A stretch of DNA of 64,000 nt, taken from the NCBI GenBank assembly GCA_023375785.1, contig SZWC01004687.1, positions 29,669-93,668 on the forward strand, written 5' to 3'. The translations under genes were made by a program, and so were the position numbers. Source of the stretch: Penium margaritaceum (taxonomy: Eukaryota > Streptophyta > Zygnematophyceae > Desmidiales > Peniaceae). The notes under the pieces are model-generated. The model saw nothing but the letters and a program-made list of their open reading frames with translations, did not search any database and had not been told where the DNA came from. The stretch's first letter is position 1, and every line of letters starts with the position of its first letter. This document shows positions 51,701 through 63,100 of the stretch, piece by piece.

Positions 51701-54584
51701 ACTACATGTAACTATGTGTAAGTGTATGTAAGTGTGCGTAAGTGCGGATAAGTACGTGTAAGTGCGTGTAAGTCCGTGTAAGTGCGTATAAGTACGTGTA
51801 AGTGCATGTAAGTACGTGTAAGCACGTGTAAGTGCATGTAAGTGTGTGTAAGTGCGTGTAAGTGTGTATAGTAAGTGTAAGTGCGTGTAAGTGTGTATAA
51901 GTGTGTGTAAGTAAGTATAAGTGCGTGTAAGTGCGCATAAGGACGTGTAAGTGCGTGTAAGTACATGTAAGTGTGTGTAAGTACGTATAAGTACGCGTAA
52001 GTGTTTGTGAGTACGTGTAAGTGCATGTAAGTGTGTTTCACTGCATGTAACTGTACGTAATTGTGTGTAATTGCGTGTAAGGGCGTGTAAGTGCTTGTAA
52101 GTACGTGTAAGTGTGTAAACGTGTGTGTAAGTGTGTGAAAGTGCCTCTAAGTGCCTGTAAGTGCATGTAAGTACGTGTAAGTGCGTGTAAGTGTGTGTAA
52201 GTGAGTGTATGTGTGCATAAGTACGTGTAAGTACGTGTAAGTGTGTGTAAATCTGTGTAAGTACGTGTATGTGTGTATAAGTGCGTGTAAGTATGTGTAA
52301 GTACGTGTAGGTGCGTGGAAGTACTTGTAAGTGCGTGTAAGTGCGTGTAAGTGCGTGTAAGTTTGTGTAAGTGCGTGTACATATGTGTAAGAATGTGTAA
52401 GTACGTGTAAGTGTGTGTAAGTGCGTGTAATTGTATGTAAGTGCGTGTAAGTACGTGTAATTGCGTGTAACTGTGTGTAAGTGCGTGTAACTGCGTGTAA
52501 GTATGTATCAGTATGTGTGAGTACGTGTAACTACGTGTAACTGCGTGTAACTGCTTGTAACTACGCGTAACTACATGTATGTACGTGTAAGTATGTGCAA
52601 GTATGTGTAAGTGCGAATAAGTACGTGTAAGTACGTGTAAGTGCGTATAAGTGCGTGTAAGTGCCTGTAAGTGCGTGTAAGTGTGTGTAAGTGCATGTGA
52701 GTACGTGTAAGTGCGTGTGAGTGTGTTTAAGTGTGTGTTAGTATGTGTAAGTGTGTGTAAGTGTATGTAAGTGCATGTAAGTGCGTGTACGTGCGTGTAA
52801 GTGTGTGTTAGTGCTATAAGTATGTATAAGTGCGTGTAAGTGTGTGTAAGTGTGTGTAAGTGCGTGTAAGTGTGTGTACGTGCGTGTTCGTGTAAGTGAG
52901 TGTGTGTAAGTGTGTGTAAGTAGGTGTAAGTACGTGTAAGTGCGTGTAAGTGCGTGTAAGTGTGCGTAAGTGCGTGTAAGTGCATGTAAGTGCGTGTAAG
53001 TGTGTGTAAGTGTGTAAAAGTACGTGTAAGTGCGTGTAGGTGCGTGTAAGTCTGTGTAAGTGTACGTAAGTGCGTGTAAGAGCGTGTAAGTGTGTATAAG
53101 TGTGTGCAAGTGTGTGTAAGTGCCTGTAAGTGCGTGTAAGTGCATGTAAGTGTGTGTAAGTGCGTGTAGGTATGTGTAAGTGCGTGTAAATGCATGTAAG
53201 TACATGTAAGTACATGTAAGAATGTGTAAGTATGTATAACTGTGTGTATGTGTGTGTGTGTGCGTGTAAGTTCGTGTAAGTATGTGTAAGTGCGTGTAGG
53301 TGCATGTAAGTGTATGTAAGTGTGTGTAAGTGTGTGGAAGTGCGTGTAAGTGTGTGGAACTATGTAAAATTGTGTGTACCTGTGGGTAAGTGCATGTAAG
53401 TGCGTGTAAGTGCGTGTATGTGCGTGTAAGTGCATGTTAGTGCTTGTAAGTGCGTGTGAGTGTGTTTGAGTGAGTGTGAGTGCGTATAAGTGTGTTTAAG
53501 TGTATATAAGTGTGTGTCAGTGTGTGTAAGTGTGTGTAAGTGCGTGTATGTATATATAAGTGCGTGTAAGTGTACGTAAATGAGTGTAAGTGCGTGTAAG
53601 TACGGGTAAGTACGTGTATGTACATATAAGTGTGTGTAAGTGTGTGTAAGTACTTAAAGTACGTGTAAGTGCGTGTAAGTGCGTGTAAGTATGTGTAAGT
53701 GCGTATAAGTGTGTGTAAGTACGTGTAAGTGCATGTAAGTACGTGTAAGTACGTGTAAGTGCGTGTAAGTATGTGTAAGTGTGTGTAAGTGCGCGTAAGT
53801 ACGTGTAAGTGCGTGTAAGTGCGTGTAAGTACGTGTAAGTGTGTGTAAGTGCGTGTAAGTGTGTGTAAGTGCGTGTAAGTATGTGTAAGTGCGTGTAAGT
53901 ACGTGTAAGTGCGTGTAAGTGCGTGTAAGTGCGGGTAAGTGCGTATAAGTGCGTGGACGTGTGGGTAAGTACGGGTAAACATGTGTAAGTGCGTGTAAGT
54001 GTGTGTAAGTACGTATAAGTGCGTGTAAGTGCGTGTAAGTATGTGTAAGTATGCGTTAGTACGTATACGTGCGTATACGTGCGTGTAAGTATGTGTAAGT
54101 ATGTGTAAGTGCATGTAAGTGCATCTACGTGCATGCAAGTCCGTGTAAGTGCATGTAAGTACATGTAAGTACGGATAAGTACGTGTAAGTGTGTGTAAGT
54201 GCGTGTACGTGCGGGCAAGTGCGTGTAAGTGCGTGTAAGTGCGTGTAAGTACATGTAAGTATTTGTAAGTGCATGTAAGCACGTGTAAGTACGTGTAAGT
54301 GTGTGTAAATGCATGTAAGAGTGTGTAAGTGTGTATAAGTGCATGTAAGTACGTAGAAGTGTGTATAAGTGTGTGTAAGTACGTGTAAGTGCGTGCAAGT
54401 ACGTGTAAGTGCGTACAAGTATGTGTAAATGCGTGTAAGTGCATATAAGTGTGTGTAACTGCGTGTAACTGCGTATAAGTACGTGTAAGTGCGTGTTAGT
54501 GTGTATAAGTGCTTGTAAGTGCATGTAACTACGTGTAAGTGTGTGTAAGTGTGTGTAAGTGTGTGTAAGTGTGTGTAAGTGTGT

Positions 54585-55428
54585 GAAGTTTGTGTAAATA
54601 CGTGTAAGCACGTGTAAGTGCGTGTAAGTACGTATAAGTACGTGTAAGTGTGTGTACGTGCGTGTAAGTGCGTGCAAGTGCCTGTAATTGCGTGTAAGAA
54701 TGTGTAAGTGCGTGTAAGTGCATGTAAATGTGTAAAAGTGTTGGAAGTGCGTGTACGTGCGTGTAAGTGCTTGTAAGTGGGTATAAGTGCGTGTAAGTGC
54801 GTGTAACTGCATGTAGCTGCGTGTAAGTAGGTGTAACTACGTGTAAGTGTGTGAAAATACATACAAGTGCCTGTAAGTACGTGTAAGTTTGTGTAAGAAT
54901 GTGTAAGTACATGTAAGTGCAATTAACTGCGTGTAAGTACGTGTAGGTACGTGTAAGTATGTATAAGTACGTGTAAGTGTGGGTAAGTATGAGTAAGTGT
55001 GTGTAAGTGCGTGTACGTGTGGGTAAGTGCGTGTAAGTTCATGTAAGTGCGTGCAAGTGTGTATAAGTGCGTCTACATGCGTGTAAGTACGTGGAAGTAT
55101 GTGTATGTATGTGTAAGTGTGTGTAAGTGCGTGTAAGTATGTGTAAGTGCGTGTAAGTGCGTGTAAGTATGTGTAAGTACGTGTAAGTACGTGTAAGTAC
55201 GTGTAAGTGCGTGTAAGTGCGTATAAGTATGTATAAATGCGTGTAAGTGCGTGTAAGTATGTGTAACTGTGTGTAACTGCGTATAAGTGCGTGTATGTGC
55301 GTGTAAGTGCGTATAAGTGCATGTAAGTGCATGTAACTAGGTGTAAGTGTGCGTAAGTGCGTGTAAGTACGGGTAAGTGTGTGTAAGTGCGTGTAAGATT
55401 GTGTAAGTATGTGTAAGTACGTGTACAT
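54585..55428 (-). repeat. Inverted counterpart of the left-arm block at 3.69-4.51 kb
   Basis: Read in reverse complement, this block carries the same run of rare units in the same order as the left arm. The run is a short 8-base unit by GTGAAGTTTG, GTAAAAGTGTTGG, GTGTGAAAATAC, GAATGTGTAAG, GCAATTAACTGC, paired GTGTGGGTAAG units, GCGTCTAC, paired GTAACTG units and GTAACTAGGTG. Shared rare variants over about 830 bp are very unlikely by chance. The block is therefore common ancestry split between oppositely oriented arms. Confidence 0.85.
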
Positions 55429-57972
55429 ATGAGTAAGTGCGTATAAGTATGTGTAAGTGTGTGTAAGTGCATGTAAGTGTGTACAAGTGCATGTATCTCC
55501 GTGTAAGTGTGTGTAAGTGCATGTAAGTGCGTGTAAGTGTGTGTAACTGCGTGTAAGTGCATGTAACTATGTCTAAGTGTGTGTAAGTGCGTGTAGGTAC
55601 GCATAAGTGCGTGTAAGTGCATATACGTTTGTGGAAGTATGTGTAAATACGTGTAAGTGCAGTTAATTGCGTGTAAGAGCGTGTAAGTGCATGTAAATGC
55701 GTGTAAGAGCGTGTAAGTGAGTGTAAGTGTGTGCAAGTGCGTATACGTGCGTGTAAGTGTGTGTAATTGTATGTAAGTGTGTGTAAGTATGCGTAAGTGT
55801 GTGGAAGTGTGCATAGGTACATGTAAGTACGTGTAAGTGCATGTAAGTGCGTGTAAGAATGTATAAGTGTGTGTAAGTGCATGTAAGTGCGTGTAAGTGC
55901 GTGTAAGTGCATGTAAGTGTGTGTAAGTGCATGTAAGTGTGTGTAAGTATGCGTAACTGTGTATAAGTGTGTGTAAGTACGTATAAGTATGCGTAAGTGC
56001 GTGTAAGTATGTGTAAGTGCTTGTAAGTGTGTGTAAGTACATGTTAGTACGTGTGAGTGTGTGTAACTGTGTGTAAGTGCATGTAAGTGTGTGTAAGTAG
56101 GTGTAAGTACGTGTTAGTACGTGTAAGTACGTGTAAGTGCGTGTAAGTGCGTGTAAGTGCATGTAAGTGTTTGTAAGTACGTGTAAGTGTGTGTAAGTTC
56201 GTGTAAGTGTGTGTAAGTGCGTGTAAGTGCAATTAACTGCATGTAAGTACATGTAAGTGCGTGTAAGTGTGTATAAGTGCGTATAAGTATGTGCAAGTAC
56301 GTGTAAGTACGTGTAAGTGCGTGTAAGTACGTGTAAGTGCGTGCAAGTGTGTTTAAGTACGTGTAAGTACGTAGAAGTGCGTGTCAGTGTGTGTAAGTGT
56401 GTGTAAGTGCGTGTTAGTACGTGTAAGTGCGTGTAAGTGCGTGTAAGTGCGTGTAAGTTTGTGTAAGTGCGTGTAAGTGTGTCGAAGTGCGTGTAAGTAC
56501 GTGTAAGTACATGTAACTGTGTGTAGGTGTGTGTATGTATGTGTAAGTGCGTGTAGGTGTGTGTAAGTCTGTGTAAATGCACGTAAGTGCGTGTAAGTGG
56601 GTGTAAGTATATGTAAGTGTGTGTAACTGCGTGTAAGTGCATGTAAGTGCGTGTAAGTACGTGTAAGTGCGTGTAAGTGTATGTAAGTGCGTGTAAATGC
56701 GTGTAAGTGCATGTAAGCATATGTAAGTGCGTGTAACTGCGTGTAAGTGCGCGTAAGTACGTGTAAGTACGTGTAAGTGCGTGTAAGTATGTGTAACTGC
56801 GTGTAAGTGCTTGTAAGTATGGGTAAGTGCGTGTAAGTGTGTGTAAGTGCATGTAAGTATGTGTAAGTGCGTGTAATTGCGTGTAAGTGTGTGTAAAAAC
56901 ATGTAAGTTTGTGTAAATGTGTGTAAGTACATGTAAGTGCGTGTAAGTGTGTGTATGTACGTGTAAGTGTGTGTAAGTGCCTGTAAGTGCGTGTAAGTGT
57001 GTGTAACTATATGTTAGTGCGTGTAAGTGCGTGTACATATGTATAAGTGTGTATAAGTGTGTGTAAGTGCTTGTAAGTGTGTGTAAGTATGCGTAAGTGC
57101 GTGTCAGTGTGTGTAACTGCATGTAAGTGTGTGTAACTACGTGTAAGTGTGTGTAAGTGTGTGTAAGTGCGTGTAAGTACGTGTAAGTGTGTATAAGTGC
57201 GTGTATGTGTGTGTAAGTGCGTGTAAGTGTGTGTAAGTGTGTGTAATTACGTGTAATCATGTGTAAGTATTTGTTAGTGTGTGTAAGTATGTTTAGGTGT
57301 GTGTATGTTCGTGTCAGTGCATGTAAGTGCGTGTAAGTGTAATTTACTGCGTGTAAGTGTGTGTAAGTGCGTGTAAGTGTGTGTAACTGCTTCTAAGTGC
57401 GTGTAAGTATGTACAAGTGCGTGTACGTGCGTGGAAGTGCGTGTAAGTGTGTGTAAGTGCGTGTACGTTTGTGTAAGTACGTGTAAGTATGTGTAAGTAT
57501 GTGTAAGTGCACGTAAGTGTGTGTAAGTGTGTGTAAGTGTCTGTAAGTTCTTGTAAGTGCGTGTAAGTGCATGTAATTACGTGTAAGTACGTATAAGTGC
57601 ATGTAAGTGTGCTTAAGTACGTGTGAGTGTGTACAAGTGCTTGCAAGTGTGTGTATGTACGTGTAAGTGTGTGTAAGTAGGTGTAAGTGCGTGTAAGTGC
57701 GTTTAAGTGCGTTTAAGTGTGTGTAAGTACGTGTAAGTATGTGTAACTGCCTATGAATGCGCGTAAGTGCATGTAAGTGCGTGTAAGTACGTATAAGTGG
57801 GTGTAAGTATGTGTAACTGCGTGTAACTGTGTGTAAGTACGTGTAAGTACGTGTAATCACGTATAAGTGCGTATACGTACATGTAAGTACATGTAAGTGC
57901 TTGTAAGTGCGTGTAAGTACGTGTAGGTGTGTATAAGTGCGTTTAACCACGTATAACTACGTGTAAGTGTGT

Positions 57973-57980
57973 GTAAGTGT
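57973..57980. repeat. Target-site duplication, left copy (GTAAGTGT)
   Basis: GTAAGTGT directly precedes CCATGTTGACTT and is repeated at 58437-58444. An 8-base match is easy in this array, but the array phase shifts by exactly 8 across the element, as an 8-bp duplication requires. Confidence 0.65.
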
Positions 57981-58436
57981 CCATGTTGACTTCGACTTCC
58001 GACTTTTGGGGTAAAAGTCTAAGTCGGAGAGTCTGTCAAAGTCGACTTAAGGTCGACTTAGATATTGGTAGTGGAACATAGATCTTGAGTTGATGGTTCC
58101 AACGCAATTTGAATCGCTAAATTCCGTTGAGTTTGGAGGAAGTTATGAATGTTCAAACTTGGGATGTACATAAACACCTAATCCAGCTTGATTTTGTTTA
58201 CAAATGGCTTCCCATGACATCATATACATGTTATATATGCAATCCATCAAGTGTTGAAGGACACCTAAATAATGTGTTTTACTACAGTGTACTTGAGACG
58301 CAGTACTTGGCACACCATAATGAGCCTCCTAACCAGTTGGAGGAAAACCGACTTCCGACTTGGCTCATCAGGAGCCGACTTCCGACTTTCGACTTCCGAC
58401 TTGGCCATCGACTTCGACTTCCCAAAGTCAACATGG
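57981..58436. mobile_element. MITE-like non-autonomous DNA transposon, 456 bp
   Basis: An island with 12-bp perfect terminal inverted repeats, CCATGTTGACTT at the left and AAGTCAACATGG at the right, flanked by the 8-bp direct repeat GTAAGTGT. Both ends are rich in GACTTCCGACTT-type motifs, and several small hairpins are visible: TCCGACTT (57998-58005) with AAGTCGGA (58021-58028), and GGCTC/GAGCC around 58362-58376. The middle (about 58060-58340) is AT-richer single-copy sequence. A 107-codon frame at 58127-58450 runs through the right terminal repeat into the array and resembles no transposase, so I do not call a gene. An 8-bp duplication fits hAT-type and a few other superfamilies, but the CCATG terminus is not the usual hAT end, so the family stays open. 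Confidence 0.65.
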
Positions 58437-60178
58437 GTAAGTGTATGTAATAATGTGTATGTGCCTGTAAGTGCATGTAATCGCGTGTAAGTACTTGTAA
58501 GTATGTGTAAGTGTATATAAGTGCGTGTAAGAGCGTGTAAGTGTGTGTAAGTGTGTACAAGTATGTGTAAGTGCGTGTAAGTGCGTGTAAGTGCATGTAA
58601 GTGTGTGTAAGTACGTGTAAGTGGGTGTAAGTGTGTGTAAGTATGTATAAGTGCGTGTATGTGCATGTAAGTGTGTATAACTACGTGTAAGTACGTGTAA
58701 GTGTTTGTAAGTGCGTGTAAGTACGTGTAAGTATGTGGAAGTACGTGTGAGTTTATGTAAGTGTGTGTAAGTGCGTGTAAGTGCAATTAACTGCGTGTAA
58801 GTGCGTGTAAGTGCGTGTTAGTGCGTGTAAGTGTGTGCAAGTACGTATAAGTACGTGTAAGTGCGTGTAAGTGTGTGTAAGTGCGAGTAAGTACGTGTAA
58901 GTCCGTGTAAGTGCGTGTAAGTACGTGTGAGTGCGTGTAAGTGCGTGTAGGTGCGTGTAAGTGTGTGTAAGTACGTGTAAGTGCGTGTAAGTACGTGTAA
59001 GTGCGTGTAAGTGCGTGTAAGTGCGTGTAAGTACGTGTGAGTGCGTGTAAGTGCGTGTAGGTGCGTGTACATGTGTGTAAGTACATGTAAGTGCGTGTAA
59101 GTACGTGTAAGTGCTTGTAAGTGCGTGTAAGTGCGTAAGTGCGTGTAAGTGCGTGTAAGTGTGTGTAAGTGCTTGTAAGTGCATGTAAGTGCGTGTAAGT
59201 ACGTATACCTGCGTGTAAGTATGTGTAAGTGCATGTAAGTGCGTATAGGTGCGTGTAAGTGTGTGTAAGTGTGTGTAAGTACATGTAAGTGTGTGTATGT
59301 ACGTTTAAGTGTATGTAAGTGCATGTAAATGCGTATAAGGGCCTGTAAGTACGTGTAAGTGCCTGTAAGTATGTGTAAGTACTCGTAACTTCGTGTAAGT
59401 GGGTGTAAGTGCATGTAAGTTCTTGTAAGTACGTGTAAGTACATGTAAGTGTGTTTAAGTACGTGAAACTGTGCATAAGTGCGTGTAAGTGCATGTCAGT
59501 GCGTGTAAGTGTCTATAAGTGCATTTACGTGCGTGTAAGTGCGTGTAAGTGTGTGTAAGCATATGTAAGTACGTACAAGTATGTACAAGTGCATGTAAGT
59601 GTGTGGAAGTGTGTGTAAGTGTGTGGAAGTGTGTGTAAGTGCGTGGAATACTGTGCAAGTACGTGTAAGTGCGTGTAAGTACGTGTAAGTGTGTATAAGT
59701 GCATGTAAGTACACGTAAGTGCATGTAAGTACGTATAAGAGCGTGTAAGTATACGTTAGTACGTGTATGTACGTGTAAGTACGTGAAACTGCATGTAAGT
59801 GCATGTAAGTACATGTAAGTGTGTGTGTAAGTGCATGTAAGTGCGTATAAGTATGTGTAAGTGTGTGTAACTGCGTGTCAATGCGTGTAAGTGCGGACAA
59901 CTGTATGTAAGTGCGTATAATTGCATGTAAGTACGTGTAAGTGTATGTTATTGGGTGTAAGTGTGTGTAAGTATATGTAAGTGTGTGTAAGTGCGTGTAA
60001 GTGCGTATAAGTGTGTGTAAGTGTGTGTAAGTACGTGTACGTGTGTGTAAGTGCCTGTAAGTGCGTGTAAGTACGTGTAAGTGCGTGTAAGTGCATATAA
60101 GTACGTGTAAATGTATGTGAGTGTGTGTAAGTGCGTGTAAGTGCGTGTAAGTACGTGTAAGTTCTTGGAAGTGCTTGT
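58437..60178 (-). repeat. 10-bp satellite array, right arm, distal block
   Basis: About 174 decamers in the same orientation, resuming in phase after the MITE-like element with a slightly degenerate start (ATGTAATAATG). The marker GCAATTAACTGC is near 58785. The array stops at GTGCTTGTGC, where the roughly 190-bp satellite begins with no spacer. No coding potential beyond unit-derived open frames. Confidence 0.95.
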
Positions 60179-63100
60179 GCCGGTGTGGCTACCATGTACA
60201 ATGACCAACCAAAGTAGGCATACGTACCGCCCATGACCAAAGAATGTCGCCTTGTGTGGTCAACTTTGACAACTCATAACACGAGTCAGAAATGGTCAGA
60301 GGGGGAAACAATGGTTTGTGAATACTGGTTATCAACTAGCAAGTACAAAGACTTTCAATATGCAGTGGTATAGTATGGCTACCATGCACAGTTCCCAACC
60401 AGAGTATGGATACGTCACTGACCATGACCAAAGAATTTCACTTTTTGTGGTCAATGTTGACCACTCACAACAAGAGTCACAGATAGTCAGAGGGGGTAAA
60501 AATGGTCTGGGAACATTAGCTATCACGTGGAAAGCACACAGACTTTCAATACGCAGTGACACGGCGTGGCAACCATGTACAGTGACATACCAAAGGAGGC
60601 ATATGCCACTAACCATGACCAAAAGAATTTCATAGTGTGTGATCAACGTTGAAAACTCACAACACAAGTCACAAATGATCCGAGGGGGAAACAATGGGTT
60701 AGGAACACTAGTGTTCAACTAGCAAGTACAAAGACATTCAACAAGTAGTGGCACGGTGTGGTACTACTAGTGTGCACTGTGACCAATCAAAGGATGCATA
60801 CGTCATTGACTATAACCAAAGAAGTCCACTATTTGTGGTCAATTTTCACAACTCATAACACGCGGCAAGAGTGGTCAGAGGGAGAGACAATGGTCTGGTA
60901 ACCCTATGTATTGACTAGAGAGGACCAAAAACACCAATAAGTAGTGGCACGGTGTGGTTACTATGCTCACCGAACAACTAAACCAGGCATATGTCACTGA
61001 CCATGACCAAAGAATTTCAATATGGGTGGTCACCGTTCACAACCCATTACACAAGTCACGAATAGTCAGAGAAGGACACAATGGTTTTAGAATAGTAGTC
61101 TTATACTAGCAAGTACAACGACTTTTAATAAATAGTAGCATGGTTTGTCTACCATGCACAATGACCGACCAAATTAGGCATATGTTCTGCCTTTGGCCAA
61201 AATCCGCTGTGTGTGGTCAACGTTGACAACTCATAACCCAAGTCATAAGTGGTCAGAGGGGGAGACAATGGTTTGGGAACACCAGCTATCAGCTAGCAAG
61301 CACAAGGACCTTCAATAAGTAGTGGCACGGTATGGCTACCATGTACAATGACCAACCAAAGTAGGCATATGTCACTGACCATGACCAAGAATGTCACTAT
61401 GTGTGGTCACCTTTCACAACTCCTAATACAAGTTACAAATGGTCAGACGGAAAAACAATGGTTTATGAATAGTTGTTATTGGCTAGCAAGTACAAAGATC
61501 TTCAATATGCAGTGGCACAGTGTGGCTACCATGCACAGTGACCAACCAAAGAATGCATAGGTCACTGACCATGACCAAAGAAATTCACTTAATGTGGTCA
61601 ACATTGACAACTCACAACAAGAGTCACAGATAGTCAGAGGGGGTAACAATGGGTTGGGAATGCTAGCTATCAACTAGAATGCACAAAGAGCTTCAATACG
61701 TCGTGACACGGCGTGGCAACCATGTGCAGTGACAAAAAAAAGTAGGCATATGCCACTAACCATGACCAAATGAATTTCACAGTGTGTGGTAAACGTTGAA
61801 AACTCATAACACGAGTCACGAATGGTCATATGGGAAAACAATGGGTTGGAAACACTAGTTATCAACTAGCAAGTACAAATACCTTCAACAGTTAGTGGCA
61901 CGGTGTGGCTAACGTGCACAGTGACCAACCAAAGGATGCATACGTCACTGACTGTGACCAAAGAAGTCCACTATGTGTGGTCACCATTGAAAGCTCATAA
62001 CACGAGTTTGAAATGGTCAGAGGGAGAGACAATGGATTGGGAACCATATGTTGTGACTAGAAAGGACAAAGAACTCCATTAAGTAGTGCCTACTGTGCAC
62101 ACGGAACAACCAAACTAGGCATATGTCGTTGACCATGACCAAAGAATTTCAATATGGGTGGTCAACGTTCACAACCCATAATACGAGTCACTGATGGTCA
62201 TAGGGGGAAACAATGGTTTCAGAACATTAGTTTTCAACTAACAAGTACAATGACTGTCATTAAATAGTAGCACAGTGTGGCTACCATGCACAATGACCGG
62301 CCAAAATAGGCATATGTACTGCCTTTGACCAAAGAAATCCGCTGTGTGTGGTCAAAACTGACAACTCATAATAGGCGTCACAAATGGTCAGAGGGGGGAA
62401 CAATGGTTTGGGAACACCTGGTGTCAACTAGCGAGCACAAGGACATTCAATAAGTAGTGGCACGGTGTGGCTACCATGTACAATGACCAACAAACGTAGG
62501 CATATATCACTGACCATGACCAAGAATGTCACTATGTGTGGTCAACTTTGACAACTCATAACACGAGTTACAAATGGTCAGAGGGGGGAAACAATGGTTT
62601 GTGAATACTAGTTATCGACTAGCAAGTACAGAGACCGTCAATATGCAGTGGCAAAGTGTGGCTACTGTGCACAACGAGCAACCAAGGTATGCATATGTCA
62701 CTGACCATGACCAAAGAATTTCACTTCATGTGGTCAACGTTGACAACTCACAAGAAGAGTCACAGATAGTGAGAGGGGGTAACAATGGTTTCGGAACACT
62801 AGTCATCAACTAGAAAGCACAAAGACCTTCTATACGTAGTGACATGGCGTGGCAACCATGTACAGTGACAAACCAAAGTAGGCATATGCCACTAACAATG
62901 ATCAAAGGAATTTCCAATTATGTGGTAAACATTGAAAACTCATAACACGAGTCACAGATGGTCAGAGGGGAAACTATGGGTTGGGAACACTAGTTATCAA
63001 CTAGCAAGTACAAAGACATTCAACAAGTAGTGGCAGGGTGTGGCTAGGGTACACAGTGACCAACCAAGGGATCCATACGTCACTAACTATGACCAAAGAC

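Larger units (their letters stand above)
48713..57980 (-). repeat. 10-bp satellite array, right arm, middle block
   Basis: About 925 decamers in the same orientation as before the LTR, continuing the same phase once the LTR and one target duplication are removed. The marker box CAATTAACT or close variants recurs near 48797, 50526 (AATCAACT), 54920, 55660 (GTTAATT), 56229 and 57339 (AATTTACT). Spacing is less regular than at 31-39 kb. The stretch 54585-55428 is the inverted counterpart of 3690-4510 in the left arm. No gene is supported; long open frames on the - strand are by-products of the unit. Confidence 0.97.

Noticed and set aside
931-57950. Hundreds of long open frames rich in His, Leu, Thr and Tyr as repetitive protein genes
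   Set aside because: They follow from a stop-free 10-bp unit read in three frames, overlap in all frames of one strand, and switch strand where the satellite inverts. No start context, codon bias or non-repetitive domain supports translation.
58127-58450. 107-codon frame in the small element as a transposase or host gene
   Set aside because: Too short for a transposase, no recognisable motif, and it runs through the terminal inverted repeat into the array.
973-60178. Decamer as a telomeric repeat
   Set aside because: It has no G-run of the usual telomere type, is internal with satellite on both sides, occurs in both orientations and shows extensive internal variation.
973-60178. CRISPR array
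   Set aside because: There are no unique spacers between repeats. Units are contiguous and the context is eukaryotic satellite.
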